A DNA stretch of 35,211 nt from a bacterium (GCA_030698665.1 JAUYMI010000001.1:1-35211), one strand, 5' to 3'; counted from the stretch's first letter, positions 18,109-26,343 are shown. Numbers and translations: made by a program. Notes: generated by a model from the letters alone, not told the origin.

Positions 18109-18240
18109 TGTACCGCAGACAGCAGGCGACCATAAGAACCATTGCTTCGCAAGAACCTTGGTTCTCATGGAACTAAGACCTGCCGAGGAAACACATTGAG
18201 ATGTTTTTGTCTGCGGATCCCCGCAGATTATTTATTTTCA
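18109..18240 (+). ncRNA. Ribosomal protein L10 leader with attenuator
   Basis: Conserved GCAGACAGCAGGCG...ACCTGCCGAGGA core; CCGCAGAC (18113-18120) complementary to GTCTGCGG (18209-18216); terminator at 3' end. Confidence 0.85.
18210..18238 (+). terminator. Attenuator terminator in L10 leader
   Basis: TCTGCGG-ATCC-CCGCAGA then TTATTTATTTT. Confidence 0.8.
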
Positions 18241-18246
18241 TACTTG

Positions 18247-18771
18247 ATGCCAAAGACAAAAGCTCAAAAAGAAGAGATCGTCTCCAAGCTCACGCAAGAC
18301 ATGGGTGCTCAAAAGTCCATGGTTTTCGTGGATTTTGCCGGACTCAGCGTGAAGAATATGGAAAAACTGAGGAATGAGCTCAAGGATTTGGGGGCTCGCC
18401 TGACTGTTTCAAAAAAGACCTTGTTTGCGAGGGCTGCTGTAAAGAAGGGGATTTCAGCTGACTTTGTCGGACTTGAGGGGCAGATTGGCACGGTCTTTGC
18501 TTTTGAAGATGAGGTGCTCCCCATGAAGACCCTGTACAAGGCCTCAAAGGAGATGGAGGGACTCAAGATTCTCGGAGGGTATGTGGAACAGGAGGCAAGA
18601 GGAGCTGAATACGTTGAGGCGTTAGCAAAGCTTCCCGGACGTGAGGTATTACTTGGACAGCTGGTTGGGACGATTGCGAACCCGCTTGCGGGCTTTGTGA
18701 GAGTTCTTGAGGGGAACATTAAAGGTCTCGTGGTGGCGATGAACGCCATAGTAGAAAAACGTAACGCATAA
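18247..18771 (+). CDS. rplJ: 50S ribosomal protein L10
   Basis: MPKTKAQKEEIVSKLTQDMGAQKSMVFVDFAGLSVKNMEKLRNELKDLGARLTVSKKTL. Confidence 0.95.
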   Translation: MPKTKAQKEEIVSKLTQDMGAQKSMVFVDFAGLSVKNMEKLRNELKDLGARLTVSKKTLFARAAVKKGISADFVGLEGQIGTVFAFEDEVLPMKTLYKASKEMEGLKILGGYVEQEARGAEYVEALAKLPGREVLLGQLVGTIANPLAGFVRVLEGNIKGLVVAMNAIVEKRNA

Positions 18772-18778
18772 TATCAAC

Positions 18779-19204
18779 ATGACTGACGAGGTACAAACAG
18801 AAGAGAAGGTTGAGGTTCCAGCGAAGTTCAAGTCCTTGGTGGAGGGGATTGAACAGCTCTCGGTTGTTGACTTAGCTGAATTGGTCAAGCTTTTAGAAAA
18901 GAAGTTTGGTGTATCAGCTGCAGCTCCAGTTTCCGTGGTAGCGGCCCCCGTGGGAGGCGAAGCCGGGGAAGCGGTGGAGGAAAAGAGCGCCTTCACCATT
19001 GAGCTGACTGGCGTTGGTGGTCAGAAGATTGAAGTCATCAAGGTGGTGCGCGACGCGACGGGCAAGGGCCTCAAAGAGGCCAAGGACCTCGTGGACGCAG
19101 CGGCATCTTCTCCTCAGGTCGTAGCTGAGGGCGTCAAGAAAGAGGACGCGGAAGCTCTCAAAAAGCGCTTTGTGGATGCTGGAGCTACGGTTGAGTTAAA
19201 GTAG
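18779..19204 (+). CDS. rplL: 50S ribosomal protein L7/L12
   Basis: EKSAFTIELTGVGGQKIEVIKVVRDATGKGLKEAKDLVDAA...VKKEDAEALKKRFVDAGATVELK. Confidence 0.97.
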   Translation: MTDEVQTEEKVEVPAKFKSLVEGIEQLSVVDLAELVKLLEKKFGVSAAAPVSVVAAPVGGEAGEAVEEKSAFTIELTGVGGQKIEVIKVVRDATGKGLKEAKDLVDAAASSPQVVAEGVKKEDAEALKKRFVDAGATVELK

Positions 19205-21065
19205 CGGGAATACGGTAGACCTCAGATCCCGACAGGAGATAGAGAGAGGAACCGTCGGGTGAAACGGCAAAGTCAGTGATTGAGTCAGGGCCCGTGATGC
19301 GATACTGTTTCACAACCTCTCCGAACTTGGTGAGCAGAATTACCCGCCGCCCAGATGGATCCAGAAGGTAGAGGTAGGGGAGTTGGGGAGAGGTGCGAAT
19401 CTTTGTGATTCCGTCCAGAAAAGGGAAGATCAGGGGTTCAAGGTTTTCCTTGAATACTCCCGCAAAGTATCTCTGGATTTCCTTGCCGTTCGTGATAATC
19501 CATAGGTTTCCGTCGATTGCCAGGGAGGCGCCAGCTAAGGTGCTCCCTGGTTTTCGTTTTGTTTCTGATTCTAGCCAAATGGTTGGCTGCAGGGATCCTG
19601 CGGAAAAGTCGGGATTCGCATACTTTATGATTTCTTTCGCTTCAGAGTCAAAGAAGTAGAGGCTGTCAGTGAAGGATGCAACGGCCGCAAAGCCGGGGTC
19701 TTCATAGGGGAAGCGAAGCGGAATCTCCTGCCATGTGTCGTCCGGGAGAAGGTGCAAGAGAATCCCCGGGTCAGCGTAGAAGACGGCAGTTCCTCCAAAC
19801 GGGGCCGCTATTCTCACGGGCTTGGGAGCTGAGAGGATTGTCGTTTCTCCTGTTTCAATGTTCACAACGCTCACGTCGGAGGTGAAGGGAGCTGAGAGAT
19901 AGAGCCGGTTCCCTGACAGGATGATCTGTTTTGCCGTGTTTTTAGAGGAGGTGTGCGCTATGGCTTGCCCGGCGTCAACCTCCTCCACCATGTTCAAGGG
20001 GTAGAGAGATGACTCAATCTCGGCCACAAGACGCTGAAACTCAGATGACCTGGGTTTGCCGGGTTTCGCTTGGGGAGCGGCTTGCCGCCATGCCTCTTGA
20101 AGGAGCTTGTTGCTCTGCGTTGCGTCCCGTAAGCTCTCAGCTTGTATTTGGAGAGAGGTCACCCGCTCCTCTATGGCCAGGGCTTCTGCGAGCTGTGCCT
20201 CCCGCTCCCCTTTAAAGAACAGGAAGCCGACCCCGAGGAGAAGGAAGAAGGTGGTTACAAGGCCGACTTTCCAGTAGGGGAGCGCTAAGGGAAGATGAGG
20301 GCTCGGAACACGAATGACGGGAATCCGGAGGGAGGGGAACGAAAGAGTGGGCATGTTTCTCGTCTTTTTCCGTTTCGCTTTCACGGGCTCAACCTTCTCT
20401 TCTTCTATCATCAGGCCATAGAGAAGGCCCGAGACCTCTGAGAGTTCATTTTTCTTCGCCTCAAAGAGCTTTTGGAGCTGTTTTTCGGAACTCAGAAAGG
20501 TGAGATCTGAGAGAAGTTTTTCTTTCTCAAAGACGTCAAAGAGATCTCTTGTAAGGCAGAGCACCTTGTCTCCGGGCACGACTTGGCCTGAGATGATGTT
20601 GGAGAACATTTTTACCCCGGAGCTTTCCAGCTTGGAGTTCTTCACCTCCTGATCCACGTCACGGAGTTTTCCCGATCTGGACACGAGAACCTTCATGTTC
20701 CCGGCCTTGGCGACCGTGAGCATCTGCTTTCCTTTTCGGTCCACCCTGAGGTTCAGGGCCGAGAGATGAAGGTTTCCCAGCCAGCTGACATTCCCTTTCT
20801 TAGTTTCCTCTCGAAGCTTTGCGTTGATCTGGCGCACAGCTGTTTGGAGTTCGTGCTCTTTGCTTGCTCTGGGAGCCTGAGCGAAGAGATCAAGGAGGTC
20901 GGAGAGCACCTTTTTGAGGAACGGGGCCTGATGGGGGAGCGCGTGCTGGAGCTCGCCTATGAGGTAGAGTCTACCGAGGCGAGGAGGGAGGGATTCTTCA
21001 GTAAGCGTCTTGAAGAAGCGATCTCCTTTGGCTTTTGGATTGAAGTAGAACTCAAGAATTTTCAT
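19185..21065 (-). CDS. Degenerate PP2C-like domain / single TM / beta-propeller-like protein
   Basis: N-terminal LSALNLRVDRKGKQMLTVAKAGNMKVLV...PGDKVLCLTRDLFDVF resembles PP2C; TM PYWKVGLVTTFFLLLGVGFLFF; C-terminal repeated beta-rich blades. Confidence 0.6.
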   Translation of the reverse strand: MKILEFYFNPKAKGDRFFKTLTEESLPPRLGRLYLIGELQHALPHQAPFLKKVLSDLLDLFAQAPRASKEHELQTAVRQINAKLREETKKGNVSWLGNLHLSALNLRVDRKGKQMLTVAKAGNMKVLVSRSGKLRDVDQEVKNSKLESSGVKMFSNIISGQVVPGDKVLCLTRDLFDVFEKEKLLSDLTFLSSEKQLQKLFEAKKNELSEVSGLLYGLMIEEEKVEPVKAKRKKTRNMPTLSFPSLRIPVIRVPSPHLPLALPYWKVGLVTTFFLLLGVGFLFFKGEREAQLAEALAIEERVTSLQIQAESLRDATQSNKLLQEAWRQAAPQAKPGKPRSSEFQRLVAEIESSLYPLNMVEEVDAGQAIAHTSSKNTAKQIILSGNRLYLSAPFTSDVSVVNIETGETTILSAPKPVRIAAPFGGTAVFYADPGILLHLLPDDTWQEIPLRFPYEDPGFAAVASFTDSLYFFDSEAKEIIKYANPDFSAGSLQPTIWLESETKRKPGSTLAGASLAIDGNLWIITNGKEIQRYFAGVFKENLEPLIFPFLDGITKIRTSPQLPYLYLLDPSGRRVILLTKFGEVVKQYRITGPDSITDFAVSPDGSSLYLLSGSEVYRIPATLTQP

Positions 21066-21088
21066 ATGTTGCCTCAGTATACCAGAAC

Positions 21089-21117
21089 TTGAGGTTTTCT
21101 GGAAAATCAGATAGCAT
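21089..21117 (+). promoter_or_regulatory. tRNA promoter TTGAGG-N17-TAGCAT
   Basis: Immediately upstream of the tRNA-Pro remnant and tRNA-Val. Confidence 0.5.
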
Positions 21118-21125
21118 GCGTTTGC

Positions 21126-21187
21126 GGGCGCGTAGCTCAGCTGGCCAGAGCGGTCGCTTGGGGTACAGGTCCCATGTATTATACCTA
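21126..21187 (+). pseudogene. tRNA-Pro (GGG) 5'-half remnant
   Basis: GGGCGCG acceptor strand, TAGCTCAGCTGGCCAGAGC D-arm, GGTCGC-TTGGGGT anticodon arm/loop; no matching 3' anticodon stem, T-arm or acceptor strand follows. Confidence 0.65.
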
Positions 21188-21262
21188 GGGCATTTAGCTC
21201 AGCGGTAGAGCGCTTCGTTCACATCGAAGAGGTGACAGGTTCGACACCTGTAATGCCCACCA
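21188..21262 (+). tRNA. tRNA-Val (CAC)
   Basis: GGGCATT/AATGCCC acceptor, CTTCG-TTCACAT-CGAAG anticodon arm, T-arm ACAGGTTCGACACCTGT, encoded CCA. Confidence 0.92.
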
Positions 21263-21292
21263 TATCTGGTTTTCCTCTCAGAATTTGCGTGG

Positions 21293-21298
21293 TACAAT
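21293..21298 (+). promoter_or_regulatory. -10 element TACAAT 6 nt before ATG
   Basis: TACAAT-GCCCTC-ATG; -35 weak. Confidence 0.45.
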
Positions 21299-21304
21299 GC
21301 CCTC

Positions 21305-21688
21305 ATGAGAGACAACCTCATTGTCTGGTATCTCAAGTGGCATTTTTTGGTCGTTCCTCTCGGGATTCTTTCAGCGTGGCGGAATGTCCTGCTCTTTAAT
21401 CTTGATTACTTCTCCGTGCCCCAGCTGTCGCGAACCCTGTTTGCGCCCTGGAGGAGGAACGAATGGTCGTACGGCAAGGGGTTCAATCCTCAGGTGTGGG
21501 CTGAGGCCCTTGCATCCAATCTGATTTCAAGGACCCTCGGGGCCATTATCAGAAGCTTTGTGATTGCAGCCGGTCTCGCTACGGAGGTTGTACTGGTGCT
21601 GAGCGGTCCTCCTGTCGTGGTAGCTTGGCTTCTTTTGCCTGGTATAACTGGAGCTGGAATCTTCTATGGAATCACGGCCCTCTTCTAG
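21305..21688 (+). CDS. Small integral membrane protein
   Basis: Hydrophobic helices; overlaps the downstream Clp gene by 23 nt. Confidence 0.8.
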   Translation: MRDNLIVWYLKWHFLVVPLGILSAWRNVLLFNLDYFSVPQLSRTLFAPWRRNEWSYGKGFNPQVWAEALASNLISRTLGAIIRSFVIAAGLATEVVLVLSGPPVVVAWLLLPGITGAGIFYGITALF

Positions 21689-24098
21689 CATCACTCAGGT
21701 TCTCGGGTTAGAGAAACTCGGCCTCAGGCAGGTTTTGAGAACTGAAGTTGTTTCAAAATGGATTGCCATAGCTTCCTGGAGCGTCTTTGCTATAGGGTTT
21801 TTTGGCGGTGCCTTCTCTCACGGCACCCTTTCCCAGCTCCTGGGGATTGCCTTGATTTCTTTTGGTTTTTGGCTTTTCCTTTTTCAGATTCGCCACTTTG
21901 TCGGCTTTTTAGAGTCAAAGGGTAAGGAGAGTTTTCTCGTGCTTGCTGTTAAAGCCCAGGCGCGGAAGTTTGCCGGGGGAAAGGATCCCACGCCCTCCAT
22001 GCTCCTGTGGTTCTTCTTTAAGCGCTATGCGTACACGGCGCCCTTGTTTTCCCGTCTCCTGTTGAATCGTTCCAGTGTTCTCTCAACCCTTGAAGCGGCG
22101 GCGGCCACGGATCGTAGGAACGGGATCTCCGGAGGGGCAGAGGACATCATGTCGCAGACCGCTACAGCAGAGTTCCTGGAGGCTTTAGGTAAGGTCCATG
22201 AAGGGATGCGTCAGATACTCATATCAGCCAATCTTGAGGCCAAGGACCTCAAGGATGTCGCCGTATGGTTTGACCACGCATTCAGGGAGATTTCAGAGAG
22301 CTCGCACTTTTGGAGTATGGAAAATCTGAGAAAGCGGGGGAGTTTTGGGAAGGCCTGGGCTTCGGGTTTCACCTCGACTCTGGACCGATTTTCCATTGAG
22401 CTCACGGACGCAGTAAAGGCTGCCGGATTTCCCAAGGCGGTCGGGCACGCTCAGGAGATTGCCGCTGTGGAGCGCATTTTGAGCCGTCAGTCGCTCAATA
22501 ATACGCTTTTGGTGGGGGAACCTGGTTCCGGGAGGCGCACCATCGTGCTGGATCTGGCATCCCGGGCCGTGCTCGGGGAGAGCGCCGGGGGGATTCGCCA
22601 CAAGCGCATCATGGAGCTTGATGTCTCCTCTCTGCTTGCGCATACCAAAAGCATGAGGGAGGCTGAGGCGCTGCTGGATGCCATGTTCCAGGAAGTGGTG
22701 CGGGCGGGAAACGTCATATTGCTCATAGATGAGTTTCACAACTATGTGGGGGAGCGGGGGCAGGGAGCTCTGGGGGTCGCTGACATTACGGGTATCATTG
22801 CAAGGTACCTGAAACTTCCGCGCTTCCAGTTGATTGCCCTTACCACGTACGCCGGTCTTCATCGGCATATCGAGCAGTCCCCAGGACTCCTCACGCTCTT
22901 TGAGAAGGTTGAGGTAACCCCTATTCAAAAAGAACAGGCGCTTGTGATACTAGAGCGCCTCGTTCCAGCACTTGAGCGCAAGTACCGGCGCTTTGTCTCG
23001 TGGCAGGCGCTCTCCTCGGTCATTGAATACTCTGACCGGTATATTGAGTCAGATCCCTTTCCCAGGAAAGCCATTGATTTGCTGGATGAGGCTCTGGTCT
23101 ATCTTTCCACAAGCAAGGAGCAGGTTCTCTTGTCAAAGCACGTTGAAAAGGTGGTGGAAGAACGCACGCAGATTCCGATCGGGCAGATGGAGTCGCAAGA
23201 ACGCACCACTCTCCTGAACCTGGAGAGTTTGATTCACGAGCGCATCATTAACCAGGAGGAGGCGGTGAACGAGGTTGCCTCGGCCCTCAGGCGAGCGCGA
23301 TCTGAGGTGACAAGCCGCAAGGGTCCCATGGGAGGGTTCCTCTTTTTGGGCCCCACAGGCGTGGGAAAGACGGAGACCGCAAAGGCCTTGGCCGCAATAT
23401 ACTTTGGCTCTGAGTCCCGGATGATCCGGCTGGACATGTCCGAGTTTCAGGAGATCAAAGATATTGCCCGGCTTCTGGGAAGCGCGACACAGGACGGACT
23501 CCTCACCACTCCGGTGCGGGAAAATCCTTTTTCCCTCGTTTTATTAGACGAGCTGGAGAAGGCGCACCCGAACATCCTCAACCTCTTTTTGCAGGTGCTG
23601 GACGAGGGTTCTGTCACGGACGGGCTCGGGCGCAAGGTGAGTTTTAACAACACCATCATCATTGCAACATCAAACGCCGGCTACCAGATCATTCTCAGGA
23701 CGATCAAGGAGAAAAAGGCGATGTCTGAGATCAAGGAAGAGCTTTTAGACCAGCTCTTCGCTGAGGGGGTATTCCGTCCGGAGTTCATCAACCGCTTTGA
23801 CTCGGTTGTGATCTTCCAGTCCCTGAGTCAAGAACATCTGCTGGCCATAGCGGGACTCATGCTCAAAAAGCTCCAGCGAGGGCTGGAGGAAAAGGGGATT
23901 CGATTCGTCCTCACCGACGAGCTCAAGGCAAAGATGGCCGAGCTGGGGTACGACCCGACCTTTGGAGCCCGCAACATGAAGCGTGTCATCCAAGACAAGG
24001 TGGAGAATGCTCTAGCTGAGGCTCTGCTGGCTGAGACGATAAAGCCGGGAGATACGGTTTCAGTGAATCCAGAGACCTTCCTGCCTGAAAAGATATGA
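21666..24098 (+). CDS. Membrane-anchored double-AAA+ Clp ATPase (ClpA/C-like)
   Basis: Two N-terminal TM segments; D1 NNTLLVGEPGSGRRT and VILLIDEFHNYVG; D2 GFLFLGPTGVGKTETAKALA and SLVLLDELEKAHPNILNLFLQVLDEG; C-terminal YDPTFGARNMKRVIQDKVENALAEALL. Confidence 0.9.
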   Translation: MESRPSSSITQVLGLEKLGLRQVLRTEVVSKWIAIASWSVFAIGFFGGAFSHGTLSQLLGIALISFGFWLFLFQIRHFVGFLESKGKESFLVLAVKAQARKFAGGKDPTPSMLLWFFFKRYAYTAPLFSRLLLNRSSVLSTLEAAAATDRRNGISGGAEDIMSQTATAEFLEALGKVHEGMRQILISANLEAKDLKDVAVWFDHAFREISESSHFWSMENLRKRGSFGKAWASGFTSTLDRFSIELTDAVKAAGFPKAVGHAQEIAAVERILSRQSLNNTLLVGEPGSGRRTIVLDLASRAVLGESAGGIRHKRIMELDVSSLLAHTKSMREAEALLDAMFQEVVRAGNVILLIDEFHNYVGERGQGALGVADITGIIARYLKLPRFQLIALTTYAGLHRHIEQSPGLLTLFEKVEVTPIQKEQALVILERLVPALERKYRRFVSWQALSSVIEYSDRYIESDPFPRKAIDLLDEALVYLSTSKEQVLLSKHVEKVVEERTQIPIGQMESQERTTLLNLESLIHERIINQEEAVNEVASALRRARSEVTSRKGPMGGFLFLGPTGVGKTETAKALAAIYFGSESRMIRLDMSEFQEIKDIARLLGSATQDGLLTTPVRENPFSLVLLDELEKAHPNILNLFLQVLDEGSVTDGLGRKVSFNNTIIIATSNAGYQIILRTIKEKKAMSEIKEELLDQLFAEGVFRPEFINRFDSVVIFQSLSQEHLLAIAGLMLKKLQRGLEEKGIRFVLTDELKAKMAELGYDPTFGARNMKRVIQDKVENALAEALLAETIKPGDTVSVNPETFLPEKI

Positions 24099-24886
24099 GG
24101 CGGGGATTCACCCTCATTGAGCTTCTTGTTGTTATAGCGGTCATAGGGCTTCTGGCCTCCATTGTATTGGTTAACCTTCAAGGGACGCGCGGACGAGGAA
24201 GGATTGCAGCAGGTAAGCAGTTCGCTTCCTCCCTAGAGCACGCATTAGGGATTGAGGCTGTTGGCATTTGGAGATTTAACGAGGGGTCAGGCACCACGGC
24301 ATATGACAACGCCGGATACTCAAACAACGGAACGCTTTCAGGGGCAACTTGGCAGACCGAGGCTCAGTGCGGATTGGGATTGGGAACCTGCTTGTTGTTT
24401 GACGGGGTGAATGATTATGTTTCAGCTGGCACGACCATTGGGAATGGATATACGAGCATTACCGCTTCAGCATGGATTTATCCAACCTCAACCGCCACAG
24501 GCCCCATTGTTATTAAAAACGGGCCCTTCTATCTGTATCACGGCTCGCAATTCCTTCGAGGGGGAATCTACGATGGTTCCTGGACGTATGCGGTCGGGAG
24601 TACGAAGCTTCGCATGAACGAATGGTCCCATGTAGTCATGACCTATGATGGATCCAGCATACGCGTGTACGTGAATGGGGCGCTGGATGGATCTGCCGCA
24701 AAGACGGGAACGCTCGCTACCACAGGAGCGCTTGTTCTTATCGGAGCTGATACGAACCCGGGGGTGAATACGTACTTTACGGGGATGATTGATAACGCGC
24801 ATGTCTTTTCAAACTCGTTGACCACGGTGGAGGTTGAACAAATGTATGCTCAAGGGAAGCCGCTTCACCCCCTAGCAAAGGAATAG
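24095..24886 (+). CDS. Type IV prepilin-like protein with LamG/concanavalin-like domain
   Basis: RRGFTLIELLVVIAVIGLLASIVLVNL prepilin signal; ITASAWIYPTS, WSHVVMTYDGSSIRVYVNGALDGS, IDNAHVFSNSLTTVEVEQMYAQG typical LamG_3. Confidence 0.9.
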   Translation: MRRGFTLIELLVVIAVIGLLASIVLVNLQGTRGRGRIAAGKQFASSLEHALGIEAVGIWRFNEGSGTTAYDNAGYSNNGTLSGATWQTEAQCGLGLGTCLLFDGVNDYVSAGTTIGNGYTSITASAWIYPTSTATGPIVIKNGPFYLYHGSQFLRGGIYDGSWTYAVGSTKLRMNEWSHVVMTYDGSSIRVYVNGALDGSAAKTGTLATTGALVLIGADTNPGVNTYFTGMIDNAHVFSNSLTTVEVEQMYAQGKPLHPLAKE

Positions 24887-24921
24887 GGAGGGTTCTTGGT
24901 GGGGAAAACATGGGGATAAGG

Positions 24922-24944
24922 TTCCGATTTGTTCGGGATTTTTT
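24922..24944 (+). terminator. Intrinsic terminator after prepilin gene
   Basis: TTCCGA-TTTGT-TCGGGA stem then TTTTTT. Confidence 0.6.
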
Positions 24945-24960
24945 GTTTGGGTCAAAGTGG

Positions 24961-24990
24961 TTGACTGGGGTATGATGTGGAAGATATGAT
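24961..24990 (+). promoter_or_regulatory. mraZ promoter TTGACT-N18-TATGAT
   Basis: Near-consensus hexamers upstream of mraZ. Confidence 0.6.
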
Positions 24991-24998
24991 GTAAGCAA

Positions 24999-25023
24999 TG
25001 GGGGATTGTGGATAAAAGTGGGA
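24999..25023 (+). promoter_or_regulatory. MraZ-box array (TGGGG, TGGAT, TGGGA at 10-bp period)
   Basis: TGGGGGATTG TGGATAAAAG TGGGA: three TGGNN repeats starting at 24999, 25009, 25019. Confidence 0.75.
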
Positions 25024-25048
25024 TAACGCTTCAAGTCTGGGGATAACT

Positions 25049-25480
25049 ATGTTCATCGGTGAATACACATACTCAATAGACGACAAAAAGCGGCTCTCAC
25101 TTCCTCCGAAGTTTCGCAAGCTCCTTGGCAAAACAGCGGTGGTCACACGAGGACTGGATCAGTGTCTCTTTCTGTATCCGGCCAAAGAGTGGGAGAAGAT
25201 GGCAGAGCGCCTGAGTAAGCTGCCTGTCACGCAGGCTGACGCGAGAGGATTTGCCCGTCTCATGTTGGCTGGCGCCATGGAGGTCAGTATTGATGCCTTG
25301 GGCAGGATCCTCCTTCCCGAGTACCTCAAGGGATACGCCAGCCTTTCAAAGAAGATCGTGGTGACCGGGATGTACAACAGAGTTGAGATCTGGGATGAGA
25401 AATCCTGGAACTCATACAAGCTCAAGGCGGAAAACGAGGTGGGGGATATGGCAGAGAGGCTAAAAGAGCTCGGGCTATGA
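25049..25480 (+). CDS. mraZ: Transcriptional regulator MraZ
   Basis: MFIGEYTYSIDDKKRLSLPPKFRKLLG; second half DALGRILLPEYLKGYA. Confidence 0.95.
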   Translation: MFIGEYTYSIDDKKRLSLPPKFRKLLGKTAVVTRGLDQCLFLYPAKEWEKMAERLSKLPVTQADARGFARLMLAGAMEVSIDALGRILLPEYLKGYASLSKKIVVTGMYNRVEIWDEKSWNSYKLKAENEVGDMAERLKELGL

Positions 25481-26343
25481 CGCACATTCCCGTTCTTTCA
25501 AAAGAAGTGATCTCCCTTCTGCGCCTGGGGCCCAACCAGAACTTCATTGACTGTACTCTTGGAACGGCGGGGCACACGCTCCAGCTCTTACAAGAAACCC
25601 GGCCCAACGGACGGACTCTGGGTATCGAGCGGGATCCAGAGCAGGCAAAGAAGGCCAGAGAGGTTATCTCCAAGGCGGGATTCGCCTCCCGGGTTACCAT
25701 CGCGCAGGACACCTTCGCCAACATAGCTGAGATCGCGAGAAGGGAACGTTTCCGTGCGGTGCACGCTATCCTCTTTGATCTCGGGTTTTCCTCAGAGCAG
25801 CTGGGATCTGGGCGCGGACTCTCCTTTTCAAAGTCAGAGCCTCTGGACATGAGGTATGATCCTTCAACCCAGACCACGGCCGCAAAGATTCTCAACTACC
25901 AGAGCCGCCATGAGCTAGAGCGCATCCTCAAAGAGTACGGGGAAGAGCGCTATGCCAGGCAGATAGCCGAGGCAATCGTCAAAGCTCGCCCTTTGCACAC
26001 TACCTTCCAGCTGAGAGAACTCATTGAGAAGACAGTGCCCGGAAAACACCAGCCGATCCATCCTGCGACAAGAACCTTCCAGGCCTTACGGATCGCGGTG
26101 AACGAAGAACTTGATCATCTGAGAGCGGCCCTCCCCCAGGCGGCAGAGACCCTGGCTCCTGGAGGAAGGCTCGCTGTCATTTCCTTCCATTCGCTGGAAG
26201 ACCGGATCGTGAAAGAGTTTTTCCGAGACGAGGAAACCCTGAACATAGTTACCAAGAAGCCCGTTACCGCAAGCGTCCAAGAAATACAAACCAACAGAAG
26301 CTCGCGCTCAGCAAAACTGCGTGTCGCTGAAAAGACATTATGA
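25477..26343 (+). CDS. rsmH: 16S rRNA (cytosine1402-N4)-methyltransferase
   Basis: HIPVLSKEVISLL, DCTLGTAGHT, LFDLGFSSEQL, QALRIAVNEELD, VISFHSLEDRIVKEFF. Confidence 0.97.
   Translation: MTHIPVLSKEVISLLRLGPNQNFIDCTLGTAGHTLQLLQETRPNGRTLGIERDPEQAKKAREVISKAGFASRVTIAQDTFANIAEIARRERFRAVHAILFDLGFSSEQLGSGRGLSFSKSEPLDMRYDPSTQTTAAKILNYQSRHELERILKEYGEERYARQIAEAIVKARPLHTTFQLRELIEKTVPGKHQPIHPATRTFQALRIAVNEELDHLRAALPQAAETLAPGGRLAVISFHSLEDRIVKEFFRDEETLNIVTKKPVTASVQEIQTNRSSRSAKLRVAEKTL

Noticed and set aside
21126-21262. Group I intron-containing tRNA-Pro
   Set aside because: No room for an intron and no downstream 3' exon; tRNA-Val starts immediately, so a truncated remnant fits better.
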